This document shows positions 56,390-64,000 of a stretch of 64,000 bases of DNA, piece after piece. The stretch spans positions 2,091,276-2,155,275 of the forward strand of contig JADANN010000461.1 of the NCBI GenBank assembly GCA_018806985.1, given 5' to 3'. Made by a program: the position numbers and the translations under genes. A model generated the notes under the pieces. The model made no database searches. It was not told the origin of the DNA and saw only the letters and a list, made by a program, of their open reading frames with translations. How positions within the stretch are numbered: the first letter of the stretch is position 1; every line of letters starts with the position of its first letter. This DNA comes from Angiostrongylus vasorum. Lineage: Eukaryota; Nematoda; Chromadorea; Rhabditida; Metastrongylidae.

Positions 56390-58540
56390 TAGTACGTCAC
56401 GTTAAAATGACATAATTTGCACCATAATAAAATATCTCACCCACACACCATTCAGCGCATGAAAACAGGAAAAAAATTCTGAAATAAGTTGACGTTAAAT
56501 TTCGGACGTAACGAATGAAACTTTCAAGGTCCTTAATCACTATCGTGCAAAGAGGTACTGCTCTAACCTCACTGAAATGCAAAAACGTGGTAATGCGGGA
56601 GGTACGAGAGCTGATAAGATCGAAAAACATAAGACTATCGGTTAGCGATAAGGGTGGAGAGTTCGTTGTAATTCTCCATCAATTAGATCGTTGAGATAAC
56701 GGAAAAAGCACCTTGAAGATGCTTCCCTTTATCGTCCACCGTCTGAGAAGGAGTTTAGAAGTCAATACTGAAAGTTAAACAACGAATGGGTTAAAATGGC
56801 ATGAGCGGCTGGGTTAAAACCATCAGTTATCTCTAAACTCGAAGTTGACCTACCAACATGTCCCGTCCTGTACTTACTTATCAAAACCCATAAGTTAGTA
56901 TCCAACGATGATCTCGTGTCTACCGACCCATCGTTATTTAAGGTCAGACCTATCATTGGGCGGGCGTACGGAGAGAATAACGTGGTTAATAACCCTAATA
57001 CTTACCCAGTTGTTGAAGTACATTCCAGCCCATCTAACGAACACCCAAATGTTCCTGGATCATCTACGTACTGTGCAGCCCAACAGCGCATACGTGATGG
57101 AGTCCTTCGACGTCACCGCCCTCTATACAAACGTGTCGAATGACTCCGCTATGAAAGCCATCCACGAGCTCCTTATACAACATGAAGGAGCAACAAACAT
57201 GTATGGCTTCTCGATTCAGCAGTTGATGACACTCTTAAAGGAGTGCCTAAACTGCTCAATCTTCAGATGGTCCGGGAGGTATTACGCACAAACGAGAGGG
57301 CTGGCAATGGGACAACGACTGGCACCAAGCCTTGCCATTGCATTCATGTCTAAGGTGGAAGCACCAGTAATCGATCTCGGGCCGTTACTCTACTATAAAT
57401 ATATAGATGCGAGTTGTTGAATGAAATTCAGATTATATCAAGTTCATCCGAGAGAAACCGAAAAAAACTGGCTTCCATTTCTGAACGTGCAAATTAACAT
57501 ATCAGAAAACGGCTACGTTACGAAATGGTATCGAAAGCCAAGTAGTAAAAACATCTTGGTTCATTACCTCTCCTCTCACCTCTCTCACACGAAAAGGGCG
57601 CTTGTGAGAAACATGTTTCGAACAACTACCAGCGTGTGCACAGGAAAGGAGCAGAGAGCAGTCCCGGAACTTGGCGCGGCAAATAGCCATTTTTAATGGC
57701 TACGAAACTGTAGCTCGGGATAGGTGTAGAGGAAACCACAGGCCCCCCAAACGATAACTCTAGCGACAATAAGGTCCCGTTTATCCTGCCCTTCATTTCA
57801 AATGCAGTAAGTTCAGCTATAAAACGCTGTTTAAGAAGGGCCGGTCTAGAGAATTCGGTAACGATAACTGAAATGCCACCGAGTAATCTAAGACGCCAAC
57901 AAGTTCGTAACCGCCTATACGACCGTCTATGTTCAACGCAAAATTGTATAATTTGCCCCAATGGTAGAGACAGTGACCGCATGAGTTCAGGTACAGTCTA
58001 TCTGATCTCTTGTAAAGCGTGCGGGGGCGAATACGTTGGCGAAACGGGTAGACCACTCTGCGTTCGTATAAAAGAACACCTAGTCGGCATACGTAAACCA
58101 AATACTCCACTAGGCACGCATAGGACGTAGAGACATAACGGAGAAGATTTCGAAGTACGGGTTACGATCCTAGCGCAGGAATCGAGAACACAAGCGCGCA
58201 AAATTCTCGAAACATACTGGATCAATTCCAAGAATCCGAAAATGAACCGCAGGGAGGAATACCTCACTATCACGCGTGATATTGGGCAGTATATAAGCCT
58301 GTTATTCTGATGAGATGGGTACATTATGATTCCATGTGAACTCTGTGCGGTTGGTTTCCACGTGAAATACTTTAGTGGAAGACTCATAGAAAGCGGTGAG
58401 TATACAAAGGCTCTGTGTTTCAATGTGATGGTTATGGAGGCGTTTGACCGTGTAGATCGCAGTCAACTTGACCTTTCCAGGCTCTGAGGAAGGCGAATCC
58501 GCCGAAACATCAGCTTGTACGTAAATAAAGAAATAAAACA
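56390..58540 (+). mobile_element. Penelope-like retroelement, most complete copy (RT + GIY-YIG)
   Basis: The pre-RT region is frameshifted (about 56,480-56,900). The RT is at 56,908-57,420: FDVTALYTNV (motif A), GLAMGQRLAPSLA (motif B) and YKYID at 57,397-57,411, where motif C should read YIDD. A roughly 45-bp deletion, judged against 60,585-60,640, removes the second aspartate and shifts the frame. The frame then resumes at 57,421-57,700 (FLNVQINISENGYVTKWYRK). The GIY-YIG endonuclease is at 57,873-58,130: SGTVYLISCKACGGEYVGET with Arg and RIKEH downstream. A stop follows GTHRT, but the homologous C-terminus continues in another frame to 58,310. The 3' tail carries a hammerhead-like core. 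Confidence 0.85.
58484..58508 (+). ncRNA. Hammerhead-ribozyme-like core in PLE tail
   Basis: CTGAGGA (58,484-58,490), stem GGCG/CGCC (58,492-58,495 with 58,500-58,503, loop AATC), GAAAC (58,504-58,508). The context CCTTTCCAGGCT upstream is the same as at 390-401, so the motif is a fixed part of the PLE 3' end. Confidence 0.6.
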
Positions 58541-58544
58541 ACAC

Positions 58545-58865
58545 CTCGTGTTTGCTAAACAGAAGCAGAAAGAATTTCTGAAATGTCAACTAGCGTATTT
58601 CAAGGAAGAGTAATAACAAGTTCGCTTTTGCTTCCGAGGGGCAGTTCGTATGCCACAAATTAATTAGTAATGCCGAGTTTTTTTCTTTTGAAAGCCGGTT
58701 TTTCAAGCAATCCCTCGTTAACACAACTGTTGATAGGAGCCTTCTATGACGTTACTCGGTCATTAATGTCCGATCTGTAATTTCAAAGTAGCAGCTTTCG
58801 TTTCAGTGCTGTACTTTAAATATTATTAGGCTTAGTTTCATGCAAATTTGAAATGTATAATTACT
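58545..58865. other. Unassigned sequence
   Basis: Contains AAGCCGGTTTTTCAAG and TATTATTAGGC, reminiscent of the 63.75-kb MITE termini. No paired structure could be confirmed. Confidence 0.4.
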
Positions 58866-58989
58866 TCAAAGTGAACATGGAGGTTTTGACAATTTCAAAG
58901 GTAGGAATTCCATGTGTGAAAATGGCAGTGTGAGGAAAAACGGTTCATTGAGGAGGTAGGGGGACCAAGGAATTGTTATCGAACCCACA

Positions 58990-59196
58990 GTGCAAAGTTC
59001 CATCGATCGAGGCATATTCGACGTTAAAGATAAAATTGGTTGCGGATGTGTTTCTGTCAACGACGACAATGAATTGGCCGCTTCTCTGCAAGCAAGTTGG
59101 AGTAGAGCTTTCAGAAAACTAGCAGAGCTAGAAAGCATTGGGTATATCAGGTCTTCCAAAGGATTTAAAACTAAATGGAAGGTTAAAGTTCGATAA
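58990..59196 (+). other. Possible 3'-terminal exon, winged-helix-like
   Basis: The frame ends SWSRAFRKLAELESIGYIRS.. KTKWKVKVR and stop. The A-x2-ELE-x-IG-(Y/F)-I-(R/K)-S arrangement recalls the C-terminal winged helix of origin-recognition-complex subunit 3, but this is a weak resemblance judged from memory of the family. The equivalent at 25,555-25,690 is frameshifted. No convincing splice acceptor remains: CGG stands where the left copy has CAG. Confidence 0.3.
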
Positions 59197-59589
59197 TTTG
59201 ATGCCACACAATTTAAAAGACAATCACAGAAATCTTCGTGTAGCGACATGAAACAGAAAATGGGGTTTAACAATTTTTGTTCCGTTTAATAAAATCTGTT
59301 CTGGGCGGAAATATACCCCTTTGAAAATAGGGGTTGGAATCGGGATATTGCTTTCCGTATAATTTAGTTCTCTCAGATTACATTCAGTTTTAACAGCACT
59401 CTTCACGGAAGCTCCTAGTACTGCATCTTTGTTATGAGCTTTTAGAGAGTCGTAGTTGCAGATATGTCCTGTCCACCTGTTCATCCTCTTGTCACCATAC
59501 TTGGCTCTTCATCAAAAAGAGAGATTCACATATTTCTTAGCATTCTCGATGCGTCTTTTTCGTTCTTTCTGGTGTTTTGTGTGGTTTGC

Positions 59590-59990
59590 CTCAACGATTT
59601 ACCGCCTCATCGTAGCTAGGAGGTGTTCCTGAGTGTCGGGCTGCGATGTAAAATGGAGAGACTCATCCCTCTGGCAGGGTCTCCCAGGCTGAGAAGGCGT
59701 CCGGCGTTTCCATTAGAAAGCCTAGCTAAAAGTAAACCGATACCAGGGTCAACCACCGTCCTGGTATCAAATTAGTCGCGTGGTGGCAAATCTCCTTTTT
59801 GATCCACAAGGCCGGCGACTGCCGTGGTGGTGGCGACCTAGGGCAGACTTTGGCTAGGATGAGCTCGGAATTCCAGGAAACCACTGTGTCTAAAACAGCA
59901 ATTTTCCGGAGAAAAGAGATTATGTTGGGACCCGCACAACCAATGAGGGTGGGCCATCCAAGTATCCAAGAATCCAAGTTTTGTGCGGTC
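59590..59990 (+). repeat. R400 copy
   Basis: CTCAACGATTTACCGCCTCA to GGCCATCCAAGTATCCAAGA, with all central blocks present. Confidence 0.7.
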
Positions 59991-60530
59991 GGTTTAGAAG
60001 TTTCCCGACAGGAACTCGTATAGTGTCTAGTTCGCGGCTCAAATTAGTCATCCTATTAGTATAATACTCGTCGTATTTTACGTAGTTTTACACGCCTTTT
60101 TGTTCTTCCTTCTAAACAACTTATTTTTTTAATCCGTAGTGAGGTATTCCTCGATTTGTGGGCGTTTGACTTCTAAATACACCAGAAGGCAGTGTGCTTT
60201 GCGATCCACGTTTCGATATCTTTCAAATTTTCATTCCACAAGAGCTTAATGAAGTACAGTGTTGTTTTGTTGAATATCAAGTATGTTCGGTTGTCTATAT
60301 TTTTTTGATTTCTCTTCTAATTTTCTCCACCGATGCGATGTTCGACATGAGCTGGTGTGGTGCCCCATTGTAATTGTCAAGTGTTACAATGTTGTTATTC
60401 ATTTCAGTTTCAATTATGCTCCTAGTATTTTACTACGTCATTGTGGCCAAGGAGCATCGCCTGGGGTCAAGCAACTATTCATAGCTTGGCGTTCCATTGC
60501 CTAAGTGATGGTTTCCAGTTGAGAGATCCG

Positions 60531-61430
60531 CCAGGCACCAGTAGTCAATCTCCGGCCATTACTCTCCTGTACATATATAGATGATTGTTTTACCATCTCA
60601 TCCACACGAGAGGAGATGGACAAATTCTCTGAGTTATTGGACGAACAGTCAGAGCACATAATCGAGAGAAACTGAAAGGAAACCGGCTTCCATTTCTGAA
60701 CGTTAAAATCAACCCACCCGAAAACGGCTGCGTTACAAAATGATACCGAAAGTCATGTAATAGCACAGTGGTTCATCTCGTCTCCTGTCATCCCCCTGCC
60801 TACCAAAAATGCGTTTGTAAGCAATTTGTTTCGAACAGCAACCAGTGTGTGCACAGGAAGAGAGCTGAAGGAGGAATCCCGGAAACTGGGGTGGCAAGCA
60901 GTCATTTCCAGTGGTCAGGAAACTGTAGCTTTTTGAGATAAGTATAGAGAGAAACCTATGCCTCCAAACAACAACTCCACCGATTATAAGGTCCCATTTA
61001 TCCTGCCGTTCATTTCGAACGAGATAAGTTCAGATAAAAAGCTGCTTAAATGCAAAATTTCAGCGCGTAAAATTCTTGAAGCACTTTGGATTAAATTCCA
61101 AAAATCCCAAAAATGATCCGCGAGGAGAAATGTCTTTTAATCATGCGTGACCTAGCGCCACATCTCAGGCCGAAGCTATGATCTGACCCATGCACATCCC
61201 TTCCCCATGTAAAAATACTTTTTGCGGCTGGACTCCACCAATTAACTTACAACGAATGAAACGGTGGGCGTTTAAAAGGAGCTGTTTATTATGAAAATGC
61301 AAATTCAAATGTTAAGTTTTATTTGCTGATGTTGTGAAAGTGCTTGGCTGAGTGGATTGCATGTCAATTTGACCTTTCCAGGTTCTGAAGAAGGCCAAAT
61401 CACCAAAATATCGGCCACTAAGTGCTAATG
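60531..61430 (+). mobile_element. PLE fragment with intact YIDD but GIY-YIG deleted
   Basis: 60,560-60,600 reads YIDDCFTISS, the motif C and following residues missing from the main copy. Frameshifted post-RT sequence follows (NLFRTATSVCTGRELKEESR, 60,815-60,885; KLGWQAVISSGQETVA). At about 61,050 the sequence jumps to the C-terminal AARKILEALW-type region, so the GIY-YIG domain has been deleted. The 3' tail has a decayed hammerhead-like core at 61,385-61,408 (CTGAAGA kept, GAAA lost). Confidence 0.7.
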
Positions 61431-61639
61431 AATGTTAACCAACCTCGTGTTTGCTCGTTGAAAAAAACTAGTCGATTATCGACTAATGTCGAGGTTAACA
61501 GAAAGTCAGTCTTAGGAATTCTCAGTCCATTCGACTTGTCCTTTTCTCTGCACTTATTAATCGCTTCTACATTCAAATCTAAACTTTGAAAACCGACTTT
61601 CGTAATAAACATTATGAGCAGCGGATAGAATAGTGATAG

Positions 61640-61800
61640 TGATGCCGATGATCACGAGAGCGGAGCCTATTCGATCCTGCTCCGGAGTCACCAATCATCC
61701 CATTTTTCCTCTGACGTCGGGAAATTGGTGCCGGGCTTGGCTAGAAAAAATCCACTTTTGCAGTCCAAGTAGAAATTATCTCGTCGGCGATCTCAGGACG
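61640..61800 (+). repeat. Degenerate SINE piece
   Basis: GATCCTGCTCCGGAGTCACC, then GGGAAATTGGTGCCGGGCTT, resembles the B-box-to-body part of the SINE. Ends are indistinct. Confidence 0.4.
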
Positions 61801-61984
61801 AGCAGAACCTACTTGACCAACATTCAATGACATTTATGATAAAAACTAAATCCTTGAGCATCTACCGAAGCCAAACGCAAAAATTTAGAAGTCCGCAGAC
61901 GATGGATGCGTGGGAAGTGCTGGGATCTGCACAGAAAATGTGAAGTAAGGTCGTACAAAACAAAAAACCTTATTAAATGACCTT

Positions 61985-62260
61985 AGCTGATGTGAGGTTG
62001 GCCCCTTGTTACTGCTGTTTTTTGTTGTTTTTTTTTGTTGTTGTTGTCTGCTGTTGCTGTTTGTTGTTGTTTGTTGTTGACATTGTTGTTGTCGTCATTG
62101 GCTCTCATGGCTCTTCGATGGCTAGTCATTCTGCCTGAACGGCACACGTATGGTATTACATCTCACAAAACCGCTCTGAAAGATTCGAAGTCGCCGAAAC
62201 GTCGGTCATCGAATCACAGGAACCTCGCTCGAGCTCCGCAAGGGCAGTTCGTAAGAATTA
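61985..62260 (+). mobile_element. Decayed hammerhead foldback/PLE-like element
   Basis: AGCTGATGTGAGGTTGG start, a long GTT-rich tract, TTCGATGGCTAGTC paired with a downstream GTCGGTCATCGAA, and a decayed core (CTGAAAGA.. GAAAC at 62,176-62,200). It ends AACCTCGCTCGAGC. The same architecture as 4,880-5,561 without the outer arms. Confidence 0.5.
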
Positions 62261-62304
62261 CAAATCTACGCTATCCTCCATAATTGCTTACTTATATACA
62301 TGGA

Positions 62305-62665
62305 CAAGCTGTTTTCGCTGACTTTCTGAGCAACAGCATAGCTTCCATTCTCTGGAGATTTGCTAGTTTAGCAATTGTGATTCCCTGAGTCCCGAGTACA
62401 GCTTAGGCGGAGCTTTCCTTAGATCGTCCCTACCCCAGACAGCAGCCGTCCTTATCGATTTGCCACCATGCGACCAATTTCATTTCAGGAAAGCGATGGA
62501 TCCTGGTATCAGTTTATTCTTAGCGGGGCTTTCACATGGAAACTCTGAACTCCTCAGTTTCTGAAGTTTTGCTGGGAAAGCGACCACTCCACTGTGCATC
62601 GCATCACGACACCTATGAGCACTTTTAAGCCACGATGAGGCTTTAAACTATTGGAAATCTTATTG
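62305..62665 (-). repeat. Diverged R400 copy
   Basis: CTCTGGAGATTTGCTAGTTT, GATCCTGGTATCAGTTTATT and CACGATGAGGCTTTAAAC match R400 blocks in order. Confidence 0.55.
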
Positions 62666-63054
62666 CCTATAAGTTTTTTTAACGAGCTGGCCTAACTTAC
62701 CGCACATGTGCAAAGACTTCCTCCATTCTTTTCAATTTGCTTGCACTGTCGTCTAGAAACGGCTTCGTTTTTTGCGTTGTTCGGCTGCAACTATACAATT
62801 TTTCGCCTTTTTTTGAGAACTTCTTAGAACACTGGTCGAGTGGACTAACTTTGACCAATCCCGGAGTAAAAGGAGGATTATTGCGCACGCACTGGACGAA
62901 TCAACTCTGCTGATTGGACCTCGGTCATACTGAAGTGCTTCAGTATTGTAAAAAGTTCATGAGAATTTGTTTACTATATGCTCTCAGTGAGCGACAACTA
63001 AAGCATCCCAAAATGACTGTTTCTGAAGTGCCAGTAATCTTGTCACACCATAAA
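62666..63054. other. Unassigned sequence
   Basis: Nothing recognisable. Confidence 0.5.
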
Positions 63055-63335
63055 ATGAAGCTCTCAGCGTTGATCAATGTCTGAAGGATGCTCTGTGCAT
63101 TCGACTTCATTAAGCATCGTTTAGAAGTGATTGAACTCATATCTGGCCTTCACAATGACTCACGGTGTCTTACCGATGCATCGAGCAACTGCTGCTGTCC
63201 TTCCAGACAAGTCTACTACCAGTTTGCCGACCCCGGAGGGATGGAAGGCTTGGTGGGCCACGGGAGCGGGACCGACTCCAGGTGTGTGTTGCAGGGCTCC
63301 TCCGACCACTGCGCCACGCGCGTCCTTCACGTTTA
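63055..63335 (-). repeat. SINE copy, minus strand
   Basis: On the minus strand: CGCGTGGCGCAGTGGTCGG A-box-like head at 63,325, CCCGTGGCCCACCAAGCC, GTAGTAGACTTGTCTGGAAG, GAGTTCAATCACTTC. A tail reaches 63,060. Confidence 0.75.
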
Positions 63336-63504
63336 GTTTAGTTTCTGTTTATAACGATAACCTCCGAAAAAAATAGGTAGACTAAGTTTATGAAAATAAA
63401 ATTGAAGACTTATCAAACCGAGTAAGAAGGAAATACAAAGTGATTATTGTAACGCGATTTTCTTTTAACCTCGGTGTAAATAACCAATGTACCTTCTTTT
63501 ATTG

Positions 63505-63720
63505 GTAAGCTAACACGAGGTTGTTACCGATATTTATTCGGCTAACGTTTCGACCTCTTCGTCTTTCTCAGAGCCAATGAACCGAGTCGACGTCCATAGT
63601 CCTTCGCGTTCTCGATGTGGTGCGTTCGTTCTCCTTTCGAGCCGGATCTTCTTTAGTAGACGTTCTTTCCGATGAGGCACATTCAGCAGGCGATTCTGTC
63701 ATATACAGGATTGTTGTTAT
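63505..63720 (-). mobile_element. PLE terminal-type fragment with hammerhead-like core
   Basis: The minus strand at 63,547-63,571 reads CTGAGAA, AGACGAAGAGGTC, GAAAC: one mismatch to the core and a 3-bp stem. CGTTAGCCGAATAAA and AACCTCGTGTTAGC follow, as in other PLE ends. Confidence 0.5.
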
Positions 63721-63753
63721 TCATAGTCGGTCCTATGCTATTAACTAATGCAG

Positions 63754-63913
63754 AGCCCAATAACATTTCGAAAACCGACTTTTCTTTAACAACGGCATGA
63801 CAAATCAACATGTGTTTAAAGCGTTGAGCTTACATGCTTTCAGCTTTAAACACATGTTGATTTGTTAAACTGAGGTTAAAGGAAAAACCGGTTTTTGAAA
63901 TAATATTAGGCTC
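63754..63913. mobile_element. Foldback MITE
   Basis: A 160-bp near-palindrome. GCCCAATAACATTTCGAAAA and AAATCAACATGTGTTTAAAG on the left are mirrored by CTTTAAACACATGTTGATTT and TTTTTGAAATAATATTAGGC on the right. The centre is about 25 bp. No coding capacity. Confidence 0.8.
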
Positions 63914-64000
63914 CATATTAGCTGATAATGACCTTTGCATGGTCCATTTGCTGGGAAAAACTAGTCATTATCACAGAACTATCGCTATTGTCACCAGCCA

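Larger units (their letters stand above)
58866..60530 (+). repeat. Right copy of the diverged direct duplication
   Basis: The partner of 25,291-26,950, interrupted by an R400 copy at 59,590-59,990 that the left copy has at a different place. It ends against a PLE fragment. Confidence 0.6.

Noticed and set aside
62035..62283. Leucine/valine-rich frame as a membrane protein
   Set aside because: It is the translation of a GTT-rich tract in a decayed foldback element.

Overview
This looks like a gene-poor, repeat-dense stretch of a nematode genome, most likely a strongylid (hookworm-like) worm. The reasons are a broken nematode-type serpentine chemoreceptor with short phase-0 exons and TTTNCAG-like acceptors, many copies of an RTE-type LINE of the kind common in hookworms, and a tRNA-headed SINE. 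The species is inferred, not proven. No intact protein-coding gene is visible, and most open frames are remains of mobile elements.

The dominant structure is a very large imperfect inverted duplication. Positions 6,860 to about 19,080 reappear reverse-complemented at about 39,880 to 51,960. A weaker inner continuation runs to about 21,810 and back from about 36,465. Each arm carries, in the same order, an unknown conserved frame, two SINEs, a Penelope-like element (PLE) split by an RTE insertion, oppositely oriented PLE debris, a short interspersed repeat here called R400, an unrecognised 2 kb block, late-exon remains of a chemoreceptor, a conserved 60-residue frame and another RTE. The arms differ by point changes and several indels, so they are not a simple copy artefact.

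Left flank (1-6,860): a PLE 3' end with a hammerhead-like core, an orphan chemoreceptor exon, SINEs, R400, and a three-level nest (a foldback MITE inside a hammerhead-bearing foldback element inside a SINE). Spacer (about 21.8-36.5 kb): RTE copy C, R400, half of a direct duplication shared with 58.9-60.5 kb, three well-formed chemoreceptor exons with a decayed LINE in the first intron, SINEs and AT microsatellites. Right flank (52-64 kb): an RTE with a 13-bp target-site duplication, the most complete PLE (RT plus GIY-YIG endonuclease, broken at RT motif C), the partner of the direct duplication, another PLE fragment, and smaller repeats.

The genes do not form a pathway. The window records nested transposition, inverted duplication and probable gene conversion. 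The best candidates for something undescribed are the small foldback elements carrying a hammerhead-ribozyme-like core, and the 45-kb inverted duplication.
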